A DNA stretch of 64,000 bases from Methylohalomonas sp034521715 (GCA_034521715.1 JAXHLY010000001.1:1-64000), one strand, 5' to 3'. Counted from the stretch's first letter, positions 17,064 to 28,070 are shown. Program-made: numbers and translations. The notes: a model not told the origin generated them from the letters alone.

Positions 17064-19511
17064 TCAGTGCTGCGATGCCTTGTCCGCCGGCCTGTCGCGG
17101 CCGGTCAGGAGATCGCGCAGGGGACAGGGTCTGTGGATGGCATAGCCCTGGGCGTAATCGACGCCGATCTCCCGGAGCTTGCCGAGAATTTCATTGTTCT
17201 CGGCAAACTCGGCCACGACGATCTTGCCCATCAGGTGAACGATTTCGGTAATGGAACGCACCATCGCGAAATGTATATCGTCCTCGTCGATACTGCGCAC
17301 AAATGAACCGTCAATCTTGATGATATCGACCGGCAGGGAACGCAGGTAGCCGAACGACGACAGGCCACTGCCGAAATCATCCAGTGCAAAGCGGCAACCG
17401 CGCTGGCCGATGGAGTCAATGAATTTACGCGCCTCGACCATATTGGAGACGGCGGCGGTTTCCGTTATTTCCAGGCAAATCCTGTCGGGCGGCACGGCGT
17501 ATTCATCCAGCATCTCGTGAACGAACTGATGAAAGTCCTGGCGCGAGATCGACTGCGCCGACAGATTGATATGACAGGCATCAAGCTGGTGCAGGTGATC
17601 GGAGTGTTTCGATATTGTCGCCAGAGTTTCCCTGAGTACCCAGCGATCAATCAGTGTAGCGACATTGTAACGTTCCGCCGCCGGCAGAAATACACCCGGT
17701 TCTATAGTCTGTCCATCCGTATCCAGCAGCCGTACCAGCACCTCGTAACACGGGCCTGCCGCACCGTGCATTGGCTGGATGTGCTGTGCATACATATGCA
17801 GGCGGTCTTCGGCAAGCGCCTCGCGAATACGGCTGACCCATTCCATTTCATTGCGCCGCGTGGCCACTACCAGATCGGATTCATTGTAGACATGTAACTG
17901 ATTGCGGCCATGGTCCTTGGCCGCATAGCAGGCCGTATCCGCTTCCTTGAGCAGCGAACCCGCCTCGGCGGAATATTCATTGATCTCGACCAGCCCCATA
18001 CTGGCGCTGATATTGAATGTCGCCCCGCGCCAGGCAAAGAAAAACTCATACAGTGCATTACGGAGTTTATCGGCCACTTCGCGGGCCGAGTCGATATCGC
18101 AGTCCGAGAAGATGATACCGAATTCGTCGCCGCCCAGGCGGGCCAGGGTGTCACCCCGGCGCAGGTTCTGATGCAACACCTGTGTCACCTGTTTCAGCAG
18201 TTCATCACCCGCACTATGGCCGCAGGTATCGTTGATGATCTTGAACTGGTCCAGATCGACAAAACACAGGGTGTGTTTTTCCTGCTCAATATGGGCGTTG
18301 CGTATGGTCTCGCGCAGGCGGCGTTCGAACTCCGCGCGGTTGATGGTGCCGGTCAGGCTGTCATGCGTGGCCTGATGACTGAGCTTTGTCGACAGCCGGC
18401 GTGCTTCCGAGATATCTTCTATGACACCTATCAGATAACGCGGCAGATCCAGAAACTCGCCCACGCGTGACAGCGTCAGCTTGCACCAGACAGGCGTGCC
18501 GCTGCTGTGCACCAGGCGCTTTTCAACCGTGTAATTTTCGATCTCGTTATTCATTAGCATGCGAAAATCATCGGCATCCGCGCCACGATCCTGTGGATAG
18601 GTAACGTCGATGAGGGTCATACCCAGCATCTCGTCACGGCTATAGCCGAGTATATTGCACAGGGTCTCGTTAACGTCGTTAAAAGCCTCATCCGGTGTCA
18701 TCTGTACCATGCCGACCGCGGCATGATGAAATGTGGCGCGGAATTTACTTTCCGATGTGGCAATACGCCGCGTGGCCCAGATGAAAATAAAGGCAACCCC
18801 GCCGGTGACAATCGCCAGTACCAGAAAGCTGAGGAACAACAGTATGTCCTTTAGCCAGCGTACTCCCTCTCCGAGCGTATTGGAGAACTCGGCTTCAATG
18901 GGCCGCACCTGGCTGTCGAGTCGGCCCAGCTCCTGCAGGCTTTCATCAATCACGGCCGCAGAGGGTGCCGGTTGATTGAGTTCGGCATGCAGTCGCTCGG
19001 CTATATGGCGGATCTCGAGAATGAACTGATCACCCTCGCGCCATAGATCGATGGCTTTTTCAAAGTACGGTGCAGAGGAGAAGTATTTGTACAGCCAGAT
19101 CAGATCGTCGATATCGGCAGGATGATTGTTCCCCGCCATAAATCCCTTACGGGCCGTTTCCAGGTCCGGCGGGTCTTCATTCAGGGCCAGACGGGCGCGA
19201 TGGTCGCCCAGTGGTATGGCCAGCGCATCCATGGCCTGCCGATAGTAGTGTTCCTCACCGGTCCGGGCATAGCGTGTCAGGGCATAGACGGCTTCCTGCT
19301 GACCCTTGGACCAGTGGCCTTCAGCGGCGATATAGGCCCGTGCCGCGGACTGGATCTCGAGGGCTGCAATGGTAAAGGCGAGGCCCGAGAAGGCGAGACC
19401 GATAATCACCAGCATACTGATGATTGCCACCCGCTTCGACGACTGCAAAGGCTGGGTCAGAAAGGATGAAGGCACCTTGGTAATTGTCCCCCTGTCAGTA
19501 TGCCGTGTCAT
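17064..19511 (-). CDS. Membrane PAS-GGDEF-EAL cyclic-di-GMP signalling protein
   Basis: From Met at 19511 (MTRHTDRG) the protein has 815 residues: a TM helix near 28-50 (VAIISMLVIIGLAFSGLAFT), a periplasmic helical sensor to about 220, and a second TM (LLFLSFLVLAIVTGGVAFIF). A PAS domain follows with GYSRDEMLGMTLIDV, then GGDEF with the intact motif RLGGDEFGI, and EAL. The EAL signature reads YEVLVRL, so the motif is EVL, but DDFGSGLSSF, ITETAAV and the downstream KIDGSF are kept, so phosphodiesterase activity is plausible. The N-terminal 35 residues of the longer frame are rejected for lack of support. Both synthesis and degradation of c-di-GMP are possible. Confidence 0.92.
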   Translation of the reverse strand: MTRHTDRGTITKVPSSFLTQPLQSSKRVAIISMLVIIGLAFSGLAFTIAALEIQSAARAYIAAEGHWSKGQQEAVYALTRYARTGEEHYYRQAMDALAIPLGDHRARLALNEDPPDLETARKGFMAGNNHPADIDDLIWLYKYFSSAPYFEKAIDLWREGDQFILEIRHIAERLHAELNQPAPSAAVIDESLQELGRLDSQVRPIEAEFSNTLGEGVRWLKDILLFLSFLVLAIVTGGVAFIFIWATRRIATSESKFRATFHHAAVGMVQMTPDEAFNDVNETLCNILGYSRDEMLGMTLIDVTYPQDRGADADDFRMLMNNEIENYTVEKRLVHSSGTPVWCKLTLSRVGEFLDLPRYLIGVIEDISEARRLSTKLSHQATHDSLTGTINRAEFERRLRETIRNAHIEQEKHTLCFVDLDQFKIINDTCGHSAGDELLKQVTQVLHQNLRRGDTLARLGGDEFGIIFSDCDIDSAREVADKLRNALYEFFFAWRGATFNISASMGLVEINEYSAEAGSLLKEADTACYAAKDHGRNQLHVYNESDLVVATRRNEMEWVSRIREALAEDRLHMYAQHIQPMHGAAGPCYEVLVRLLDTDGQTIEPGVFLPAAERYNVATLIDRWVLRETLATISKHSDHLHQLDACHINLSAQSISRQDFHQFVHEMLDEYAVPPDRICLEITETAAVSNMVEARKFIDSIGQRGCRFALDDFGSGLSSFGYLRSLPVDIIKIDGSFVRSIDEDDIHFAMVRSITEIVHLMGKIVVAEFAENNEILGKLREIGVDYAQGYAIHRPCPLRDLLTGRDRPADKASQH

Positions 19512-19783
19512 GGTACAGACGAGGTTACCTGCCCATCGCCGGGCACCTGAATCCGCCGCATGGCCGCTGTCCGTGCATAGCCATGGTCTATATGATGTGA
19601 CGTATCCGCCAGACAAGTTACTAAATCCATACAGATCATCCGTGATTTTGTGAACTGGTTCACATTATCATGGCAGGGACCGCGCTGATACGCGCGGCTG
19701 TGCATTGCTGCCGGCTGCCTGCAGCAGTGCGGTAGAATGAGGCGGTATTTCCCCTGAGCCCAGTTTTTAACAAGAGCCAGCGC

Positions 19784-21343
19784 ATGAACCAGAGTCCAGA
19801 AAGCAAGCCGCAACTGATTATCCGCAACGCCAGGATTAACGATATCCCGGCCATCTGCGCCCTTTCCGGCCGCGTGTACAAGCACGAACCGGCCTATACT
19901 CCGGCGCAGATCAAGGGCCAGATCAACAATTTTCCCGAGGGCCAGTTCGTCGCCGAGTTCCAGGGCGAGGTTGTCGGTTACTGCGCAACCTTTATTGCCG
20001 ACGGCGAAGTCGCCCTGAAACAGCATACCTGGGATGAAATCACGGCGGACGGCTTCGCCTCGCGTCATGATCCGAACGGCGACTATCTCTACGGCATGGA
20101 GGTGTTCATCGATCCGGATTACCGCAAGATGCGCATCGGCCAGCGGCTCTACAACGAACGCAAGAAGCTGTGCCAGTTCCTGCGGCTGAAGGGGATCGTG
20201 TTCGGCGGCCGGCTTCCCGGTCTGTCCAAACGCATCAAGGAAGTGGGCACACCCGAGGCCTACGTCGGCGCGGTAATGAACAAGAAATTCCGCGACCAGG
20301 TACTGTCGTTTCAGCTGCGCAACGGTTTCGAATTTCTCGGCGTCCTGCATAACTACGCGCCGGAGGACAGGCAGTCGCTGGGCCATGCCGCGCACCTGGT
20401 CTGGTATAACCCCCAGGTCAGCCGTGAAAAAAAACGCGGCAAGGCGGAAGGCAGCGCCCGGCTGCAGGATACTATCCGTGTCGCGACCGTGCAGTATAAA
20501 CAGCGCCGGGTCGGCTCGTTTGACGAGTTCAAGCATATCGTCGAATACTTTGTCGACATCGTTGCCGACTACGGTGCCGATTTTGCCGTATTCCCGGAAA
20601 TGTTCACCCTGCAGCTGCTGTCACTGCAGCACCGCAAACTGTCCCCGGCCGAATCGATCGACTCGCTGACTTCCTATACGGAAAGCCTGAAAAGCTTCAT
20701 GAGCGATATGGCCGTGCGCTATAACGTCAACATCATCGGCGGCTCGCATCCCACCCATGTCACGGAGACACAGATCCAGAACATGAGTTACGTATACCTG
20801 CGTGACGGCTCCATACACGAGCAGGCCAAGATACACCCGACACCGAACGAAAAACACTGGTGGAATATCACCGGCGGTTCCGATATCAGTCCGATCATGA
20901 CCGACTGCGGACCGATCGGTGTGCTGATCTGTTATGACTGCGAGTTTCCGGAACTGGCCCGTCATCTGGTCAACCAGGGCGCGCAGATCCTGTTCGTGCC
21001 GTTCTGCACCGACGAACGCCAGAGCTACCTGCGCGTGCGCTACTGCGCCCAGGCCCGGGCGGTGGAGAATCAGTGTTACGTGGTCATGTCCGGCAACGTC
21101 GGCAACCTGCCAGGCGTTGAGAACATGGATATCCAGTACGCGCAGAGCTGCATCCTGACGCCCTGCGATTTCGTCTTTGCCCGCGACGGCATTGCCGCCG
21201 ATACGACACCCAACGTCGAGACCGTGGCATTTGCCGACCTGCGCCTGGAAAGCCTGCACATCGCCCGTAACAGCGGCACCGTACAGAACCTGCGCGACCG
21301 GCGTTATGATCTTTATTCAGTGCGCTGGAAGCGGCGATCCTAG
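19784..21343 (+). CDS. GNAT acetyltransferase-nitrilase superfamily fusion
   Basis: Residues 10-210 are a GNAT domain (IIRNARINDIPAICALSGRV; YLYGMEVFIDPDYRKMRIGQ with the acetyl-CoA loop). Residues 228-519 are a carbon-nitrogen hydrolase with the full Glu-Lys-Cys triad: Glu in FAVFPEMFTL, Lys in QAKIHPTPNEK, Cys in VLICYDCEFPELAR. Fusions of this kind form a known branch of the nitrilase superfamily. The reactions are undetermined, but acylation and amide hydrolysis on the same metabolite is a reasonable inference. The gene is intact at 519 residues. It is flanked by two GGDEF/EAL genes with no evident link. Confidence 0.92.
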   Translation: MNQSPESKPQLIIRNARINDIPAICALSGRVYKHEPAYTPAQIKGQINNFPEGQFVAEFQGEVVGYCATFIADGEVALKQHTWDEITADGFASRHDPNGDYLYGMEVFIDPDYRKMRIGQRLYNERKKLCQFLRLKGIVFGGRLPGLSKRIKEVGTPEAYVGAVMNKKFRDQVLSFQLRNGFEFLGVLHNYAPEDRQSLGHAAHLVWYNPQVSREKKRGKAEGSARLQDTIRVATVQYKQRRVGSFDEFKHIVEYFVDIVADYGADFAVFPEMFTLQLLSLQHRKLSPAESIDSLTSYTESLKSFMSDMAVRYNVNIIGGSHPTHVTETQIQNMSYVYLRDGSIHEQAKIHPTPNEKHWWNITGGSDISPIMTDCGPIGVLICYDCEFPELARHLVNQGAQILFVPFCTDERQSYLRVRYCAQARAVENQCYVVMSGNVGNLPGVENMDIQYAQSCILTPCDFVFARDGIAADTTPNVETVAFADLRLESLHIARNSGTVQNLRDRRYDLYSVRWKRRS

Positions 21344-21737
21344 AACGATTGTCGTCATGCCGGAAACCGCTTGTGGTTATCCGGCATCCAGTCAAAACAG
21401 ATACGCTTGCGACATACTGTTCTAGTTTAATGAGATTAATAATCAGACTGGATTCCGGGTCAAGCCCGGAATGACAGGCGGAGCAGATACGCTCGGAGAA
21501 TGTTGCAGAATTCGGAACAGCTATTTGGACAGGGCGCTAAAACGACCTGCACGTTGAGTAATCGACCAACTGGTACCATACTGTAAACGGGTGCAAGCTC
21601 AGCGGATTTCAGGGGGATTTCAGGACGTTGTCGGTGGAGCAGATATGAGGATAGTCCGGCAGAAATCCTGTTCCTGCTCATTGTTCTCACAATCCCTGCT
21701 GTTGGTTCCATTACCGCTCAATACAGGCCACTGACCA
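21344..21737. other. Gap upstream of the second GGDEF/EAL gene
   Basis: Bases 21440-21478 hold the repeat CTGGATTCCGGGTCAAGCCC plus GGAATGACAGG, related to 15229-15256 and 8519-8547. Further right, 21665-21735 can be read as a hydrophobic stretch (EILFLLIVLTIPAVGS) in a frame different from the following gene, so the true start of that gene may lie upstream behind another frameshift. Nothing else is recognised. Confidence 0.45.
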
Positions 21738-24190
21738 TTGCATGACACCGAAATACACTTTCGTACCCTGGTGGAACAGTCGCTGGTCGGTATTTACCTG
21801 ATACAGGACAACTACTTCAGGTACGTCAATCCGCAATTCTGCGAGATATTCGGTTATCGTGAAAACGAAATACTGGGCAAGTTGACAGTCGAGGATCTGG
21901 TTGCTGAAAGTGATCGCAAACTGGTCACGGATAATCTCAGTCGCCGGCAGGAAGGGAAAATCAAGGAAGCACACTACTCATTCAACGGCGTGCGCAAGGA
22001 CGGCGCGATCATCAATGTGGAAGGTCCATGGCATACGGACCACCGATATGGGCCGGCCGGCAGTGCTGGGGGCATTACTTGACCGCACAGCATGGGTCCG
22101 TGCCGAATCGGACCTGCGCATACGCAACCGCGCCCTGGCCGCAATAGGAGAGGGTGTGGTCATCGCTGAGGCGGGCGACAAAAACCTGCCGGTTATATAC
22201 GGCGATGATGCCTTCAGTGAAATAACCGGTTATTCACCTGAAGAAATTTACGGCCGTAACTGCCGCTTTCTCCAGAACGGGGATCGCGATCAGCCGGCAC
22301 TGAAAAGCATCCGTACAGCCCTGCGCACGGGCGAGGAATGCCAGGCCGTGCTGCGCAACTACCGCAAGGACGGCAGCATGTTCTGGAATGAACTGACGCT
22401 TTCGCCGGTCAAGGATGAAAATGGCATTTTGACTCATTTCGTGGGCATCCAGCGCGATATCACGGCACGCAGGAAAATCGAGCAGCAGCTCAACCTGCAA
22501 AGCGCCGCCCTGGAAGCCGCAGCCAATCCGGTTTTCATTATCGAGATGCAGGGCCGTACGATCCAGTGGGTCAACCAGGCATTCAGTAAGCTGTACGGAT
22601 ACACCCTTGATGAGGCCAGGGGCAGCAAACCGACAATACTCGACTCCGGCCACCATACAGAGGATCACTGGCAGACATTGCTGGACACGATTGACTCGGG
22701 CCGGCCCTGGTCCAACACCACCGTCAACAGAACACGCAACGGTTACGACATTACCGTGACCGAGATGGTAACGTCAATCATGGATGAATCCGGCGAGACG
22801 AGCCATCTCGTGGTTGTGCACGAAGACATTACGGCACAAATTGAGGCAAACAGAAAACTCCACTGGATGGCGACTCATGATTCTCTGACCGGCCTCACCA
22901 ACCGCGCTGCTTTCAGGGAAGTACTTGAACACGAGATTGCCCGCGTTCAGCGCAACGGTAACCAGCTTGCCGTACATTTTATTGATCTCGATCACTTCAA
23001 GGAGATCAACGACAGCCTGGGGCACCAGACCGGTGATGAAGTATTGAAAATAGTGGCCGGACTGCTCAACGATATTGTACGGAAAAGCGATATGGTCAGC
23101 CGTTTTGGCGGTGATGAATTCGCCATACTCCAGATTGACACCAATGATACGAGCAACATTGCGCTGTTCGCGGAACGCCTGTTGCGGGCACTCAATCAAC
23201 CCCTGGGAGTCGGTGGGGCGGTGGCCCGCTGTGGCGCCAGCCTCGGTATTGCAATCTATGATGGTGAAAACCCGAAGGGCAAGAAACAGGAGGAGGCCGA
23301 AGCGATACTTGAAAAAGCAGACATGGCGCTCTATGAAGCCAAGAAAAAACACCGTGGCAATTATATTATATATACAGAATCAACTCGGTCTGCGCGAACG
23401 CAAACGCATCCGCCTGGCCGATGCCATGGAAAGCGCCCTGGCCGGCGAGCAGTTTTATCTGCTCTACCAGCCCCAGATTAATCTCGAAGACGGCCGTATT
23501 ATCGGGATGGAGGCGCTGTCACGATGGCATTCACCGGACCATGGCGAGGTTAGCCCGACTGAGTTCATCCCTGTCGCCGAACAAACCGGACTCATCCTGG
23601 AGCTGGGCAGGCGGGTCATGAACGAGACCTGCCGGCAGGTACGACAATGGCATGCACGCAGGCCTGATGGACTCCCGGACCATCGCTGTCAATCTGTCGG
23701 CATTGCAGCTCCGTGAGCCCGGTTTCCCCGACGAAGTATTCAGGTCACTCGAAGAAAGCGGGCTGGCAGCCACACTGCTCGATCTTGAAATTACCGAGAG
23801 CGCGCTCATGGAGCCCCATGAGATATATCATATTATGGAAACGCTGCACTCGGCGGGCATCAAATTTTCCATTGATGACTTTGGTACGGGTTATTCATCA
23901 TTGCTTTACCTGAAACGAATGCCCATTGGCCAGCTTAAAATCGACAGGGAATTCATACTGCACTGCATGAAAACCATAACGATGCCGAGATCACACGGGC
24001 CATTATTGATCTGGCCCACAACCTGAACCTCACGGTAATTGCCGAGGGCGTTGAAACCGCCGAACAGGCGGAAAAAATAAGGGAAATGGGTTGCGATCAT
24101 GCCCAGGGCTTTTATTACAGCCGGCCTGTCACGGCTGCTGAATGCGCGGATTTACTGAAACAGAATCATATTCATCCGGGGAAATACTGA
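21738..24190 (+). CDS. PAS-PAS-PAS-GGDEF-EAL c-di-GMP protein, several frameshifts
   Basis: The parts are in order but in different frames. A first PAS (FRTLVEQSLVGIYLIQDN) is at 21738-22060. A second PAS of LOV-like type (FSEITGYSPEEIYGRNCRFL) and a third PAS (KLYGYTLDEARG) precede GGDEF, with intact RFGGDEFAI, at about 22860-23370. EAL is split over three frames to 24190: GMEALSRWHSP, ITESALM, IDDFGTGYSSLLYLKR and VIAEGVETAEQ. The second PAS carries GRNCRFLQ, the signature of flavin-binding LOV domains, so blue-light sensing is possible. Joined length is about 817. The start is uncertain: TTG at 21738 follows an in-frame stop. Confidence 0.85.
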
Positions 24191-24228
24191 TAATTGCTGA
24201 CTCATTTCCGGCAGACGGACAGAAGACC

Positions 24229-24981
24229 TCAGCGATATATGACATCGACAACGGGATCGTCGTCGCGCATCCGTGCCAGTACCACGTAATCAAAGCGGTC
24301 GGTAAGCGTCAGCGCCTGTTCGGCGGTCTCACGGGCCAGTGCCTCGCGATTATCATCATCGACCATGTTGATCAGCGGCACGACCCGGGCCCGGCCGGTA
24401 TTTTTTAGCGATCCATCGGCCGCCGCCAGCAGCCGCGCCATATGTTCCGGCAGCAGCTTCTCGCCGGGCCGGATGCCGGTGACCACCGTGAGCCGGTCGG
24501 GGCGGTGGGCGAATTTTCCCGACAGGCGCCGACCGATGGCCCGTGCCGAAACGATCGGGATAACGGTGTCGGCGCAGTCGGGTATGGGCGGCTCATTGTC
24601 ATTGGGCGCCTTGATGAGACGGCTGCGGGCGCCGTCCGATTTGATCAGCAGCAAATCGAAACGGCCCTGATCGCGGAATTCGCTGACGGCAGCCAGGCTG
24701 ATGCCGGCATGGCGGCCGCGGCGCTGCGAAGGTGTGGCAAAGGCAATCACATCCGACTCCCGATCCTCGCGTACCGCCTTTAACAGGGCCGCTTCCGCAT
24801 CGACATAACGCGTGGCCGGCAGGTTGCGCGGGAAATATTCAATATGGGCGGTAGTGGTCAGGCCGACGCGGCCGCCATGTTCGGCGGCGAGACGGAACAT
24901 GGTGGTTTTCTTGCCGCCGGCGCCAGTAAAGCAGACGACACCCTCCCGGGCCTTGAAAAGATCGAGCAGTCCGGTTGTCAT
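24229..24981 (-). CDS. yqeC: YqeC-family protein, selenium-dependent hydroxylase accessory
   Basis: The P-loop VVCFTGAGGKKTTMFRLA lies at residues 15-32, and a second conserved region KSDGARSRLIKAPNDNEPPI at about 123-142 includes the strongly conserved DGA and P-x-x-E-P-P-I motifs. This is the YqeC family, linked by gene context in other genomes to maturation of selenium-containing molybdenum hydroxylases. From ATG 24981 the length is about 250. A start 12 bases earlier (MNKTMTTG) is equally good. The usual partner genes yqeB and the hydroxylase are not adjacent, although a molybdenum hydroxylase C-terminal remnant lies 4 kb away at 28763. Confidence 0.88.
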   Translation of the reverse strand: MTTGLLDLFKAREGVVCFTGAGGKKTTMFRLAAEHGGRVGLTTTAHIEYFPRNLPATRYVDAEAALLKAVREDRESDVIAFATPSQRRGRHAGISLAAVSEFRDQGRFDLLLIKSDGARSRLIKAPNDNEPPIPDCADTVIPIVSARAIGRRLSGKFAHRPDRLTVVTGIRPGEKLLPEHMARLLAAADGSLKNTGRARVVPLINMVDDDNREALARETAEQALTLTDRFDYVVLARMRDDDPVVDVIYR

Positions 24982-25051
24982 TGTTTTATTCATCCACAGG
25001 CAAAGCGGCATCATGATAACATCGCCGCCTTAATAACCAGTTAATCAATGC

Positions 25052-27178
25052 ATGCCTACCTGTTTCGCCACCGCCTCTCTCGGCTATGAGGATCTGCTGG
25101 GTCAGGAACTGACCGGCCTGGGCGCGGACGATGTTCAGCCCGGACGCGCCGGCGTCAGTTTCAGCGGTGATTTGCCGGTCATGTACCGCGCCTGCCTGTG
25201 GTCGCGCCTGGCCAGCCGCATACTGCTGCAGCTGCAGGACGTCCCGGCTGCCGACGCGCATACGCTTTATGATTCCGTCCGCGGCATCGATTGGGCAGAA
25301 CATATCAGTAAAGAGGCAAGCATTGCCGTGGATTTCCTCGGCAGGAACCGCGCGCTCGCCAATACCCAGTACGGCGCCCAGAAGGTCAAGGATGCCATTG
25401 TCGATCAGCTGCGCGACAGTCGCGGACAGCGGCCACAGGTTGACACCGACAATCCCGATGTTCGCATCAATGTCTATCTCCATGGCGAAAACGCCACGAT
25501 CAGTATCGATCTCTCGGGGGCCAGCCTGCACCGGCGTGGTTACCGTACTGAACAGGGAGTTGCGCCGCTGAAGGAGAGTCTTGCCGCCGCCATACTGCTG
25601 CGTGCGGACTGGCCGGGCATTGTCGCGGCCGGCGGCAGTCTCTGCGATCCCCTCTGCGGTTCCGGCACGCTGTTAATCGAGGGCGCGATGATGGCGGCGG
25701 ATATTGCCCCGGGCCTGCTACGCGAGCGTTTCGGTTTCCACGGCTGGCTGCAGCATGATGCTGCGGCCTGGGAAGAGCTGGTGAAGGAAGCGAAAGCCAG
25801 GCGTGACAAGGGTATCAAGACACTGCCGGCAATCAGCGGCAGTGATCACGACGAAAACATGATCCGCGTTGCCAGGGCCAATGCCGGACGCGCCGGCCTT
25901 GATCGAAGAATTGAATTCAGCGTGCGCGAACTCGATGACTGCCGGCCGGCAGAGTCGGCTACCGGACTGGTGGTTACCAACCCGCCGTATGGCGAACGCC
26001 TGGGTGAAACCGCCTCGCTGCCGATGCTTTACCGCGGCCTGGGTCTGATGCTGAAGCGCTGTTATCCCGGCTGGCGTGCTGCCGTGTTCACCGGTGAGCC
26101 GGATTTTGCGCCCTTTCTCGGCATGCGCGCGCACAAGACCCATACATTGTATAATGGCACGCTGAAATGCAGGCTCCTGCATTGCGAGATCAGCGAACAT
26201 TCCACCGGCGTTACCACCGTGGCCGCCGACTTTGCCAACCGCCTGCGCAAGAACCTCAAGCACTTCCAGCGCTGGGCGAAACGCGAGGGCGTCAACTGCT
26301 ACCGTATCTATGATGCCGATCTGCCGGAATACAACATTGCGGTCGATCTGTATCACGACAATCATGCCGTATCCACGTACAGGAATACCAGCCACCAGCG
26401 GACATTAATCAGCAAAAGGCGCAGGCAAGACTCAACGCGGCACTGGGTGTTATCGCCGAGCTGACGGGCGTGCACACCGGTGACATTTATTTCAAGCAGC
26501 GCCGGCGCCAGCGCGAGGGCCGGCAGTACGAAAAGCTGGGCGGCAGCGGTGAACAGCATGCGGTGACGGAAGGCAGCAACCGTTTCCTGGTGAATTTCAC
26601 CGATTACCTCGATACCGGCCTGTTTCTCGATCACCGGCCAATCCGGCAATACATAGGCAAACATGCAGAAGGATGCCGGTTTCTCAACCTGTTCGCCTAT
26701 ACCGGTACGGCGACCGTCGCCGCCGCGCGCGGCGGCGCACGTTCCAGTGTCAGCGTGGATTTGTCACGGACCTATATCGACTGGGCAAAGCGGAACATGG
26801 ATCTGAACGGCCTCGGCGGCAATCGGCACGAATTCATCCAGGAGGATGCCAGGAAATGGCTGAAGAAGAACGGCGAACGGGCGTTTGATCTTATCTTCCT
26901 CGATCCGCCGTCATTCTCGCGCTCGAAGCGCATGCAGGGGACGCTCGATACCCAGCGCGATCACGTTGCGCTTGATCAGGCAGGCGATGGCAATGCTGGC
27001 ACCGCAGGGCGAGCTGCTGTTCTCGACCAACCTGCGCCGTTTCAAGCTGGATTACGAACAATTAAGTCAGTACGAAATCGAGGATATTACGCGACAGACC
27101 ATTCCCGAGGATTTCGCCCGCAATCCGAAGATACACCAGTGCTTCAGGGTGCGACATTCCATAATCGCCGCTGCATGA
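25052..27178 (+). CDS. rlmL: Bifunctional 23S rRNA methyltransferase RlmKL, frameshifted
   Basis: RlmKL makes m2G2445 (N-terminal RlmL half) and m7G2069 (C-terminal RlmK half) in 23S rRNA. The N-terminus MPTCFATASLGYEDLLGQEL and THUMP domain are followed by LCDPLCGSGTLLIEGAMMA and the catalytic NPPYGERLG. The frame shifts near 26380, then FLNLFAYTGTATVAAARGGA and LDPPSFSRSKRMQGTLD mark the RlmK half. A second shift near 26990 leads to the end, HQCFRVRHSIIAAA. Joined length is 708, close to E. coli's 702. The start at 25052 matches the family N-terminus. It is divergent from yqeC. Confidence 0.94.
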
Positions 27179-27212
27179 TTCCTGATTGTCGCCATCCCTG
27201 CGCAAGCGGGTG

Positions 27213-27385
27213 AGGTGATTCGCGCAGCAAGCCGCGCTCCTGCCACTTTTCGGGGCACCCTGTGGTCGGAAGAATCGGAAATTGATTCCTGTCATTCCGA
27301 ACGAATGTGAGGAATCTTTATTCGCGTGTGTTTGCGTACACTTGCGGACCCTATTAACGACACGAGATACGATCAGAATCCGCGC
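27213..27385 (+). repeat. Dispersed element, copy 1
   Basis: The copy opens with CGCAGCAAGCCGCGCTCCTG, passes through GGAAATTGATTCCTGTCATT and CCGAACGAATGTGAGGAATC, then CGCGTGTTTGCG, and ends near CACGAGATACGATC. Copies 2 (41160-41321) and 3 (47690-47810, reversed) share all these blocks. It fills the gap between the convergent rlmKL and DUF3047 genes. Confidence 0.8.
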
Positions 27386-27437
27386 TCACTCGCGGACTGT
27401 TATACGAAAAATCGGGACTGCGTCGGAAGGCAATCCT

Positions 27438-28070
27438 TCAGGGCTGATCGCTAAAGCGGATATCGGCATACCAGGCAACGGCGCTCTGGCCGCTGTTGTC
27501 GGTGTCGGTCATGATGGCCACGGCATCGGCCTTTTCTGCATCGTCACCGAACAGCCGATGGTAATCCTCGCGCACGTTACGCGATTCCGTGACCCACTCG
27601 CCGACGCGCCCCTTTCCGCCTTGCACGGCAATGATGCGGGCCTTGTCAGTAAAGGCACTACGCCATTCACTGCCAACCGACTGATTGCTGGACCAGACAT
27701 AAACAATAGTGCGGGTACGCCAGAAAGCCAGGCCGCCGGAAAAAACCACATAAACACGGGCCGGGTAGTCGTCGCCGGATTTCGTCGTTTCATCGACGCC
27801 TTCGAGCACGTTGGCGACTTTCCAGCGCCACCTGAGCCACGGTGTCCGTGTCAGATCGATCGTCTGTTCGCGGTAAAGCCCGGAAGCAGTGCCATCGCTC
27901 TCCGCCCTGACCACCTGACGGCCATCATCCATGACCAGTTCATAGCGGGTTTCACCCTCGAACGACTTGTTCTGCCACTGGTGAAGACCGTTGGAATCAA
28001 AGTCACCTACGGCCACATCTGCTGCTGCTGTCAGGAAAGGCAACAGCAGCAGGGCAACAGACAGTTTCAT
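27438..28070 (-). CDS. DUF3047 exported protein
   Basis: The 210-residue protein has a signal peptide MKLSVALLLLPFLTAAADVA. A beta-rich domain follows with the DUF3047 pattern: TPWLRWRWKVAN near residues 76-87, DDYPARVYVVF near 99-109, IVYVWSSNQ near 121-129 and NVREDYHRLFG near 165-175, ending in AIMTDTDNSGQSAVAWYADI. The family is uncharacterised and probably periplasmic. The start at 28070 is chosen because it gives the signal peptide. In the raw frame it is fused to the preceding DUF2380-like gene without a stop, which I treat as a frame artefact. Confidence 0.85.
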   Translation of the reverse strand: MKLSVALLLLPFLTAAADVAVGDFDSNGLHQWQNKSFEGETRYELVMDDGRQVVRAESDGTASGLYREQTIDLTRTPWLRWRWKVANVLEGVDETTKSGDDYPARVYVVFSGGLAFWRTRTIVYVWSSNQSVGSEWRSAFTDKARIIAVQGGKGRVGEWVTESRNVREDYHRLFGDDAEKADAVAIMTDTDNSGQSAVAWYADIRFSDQP

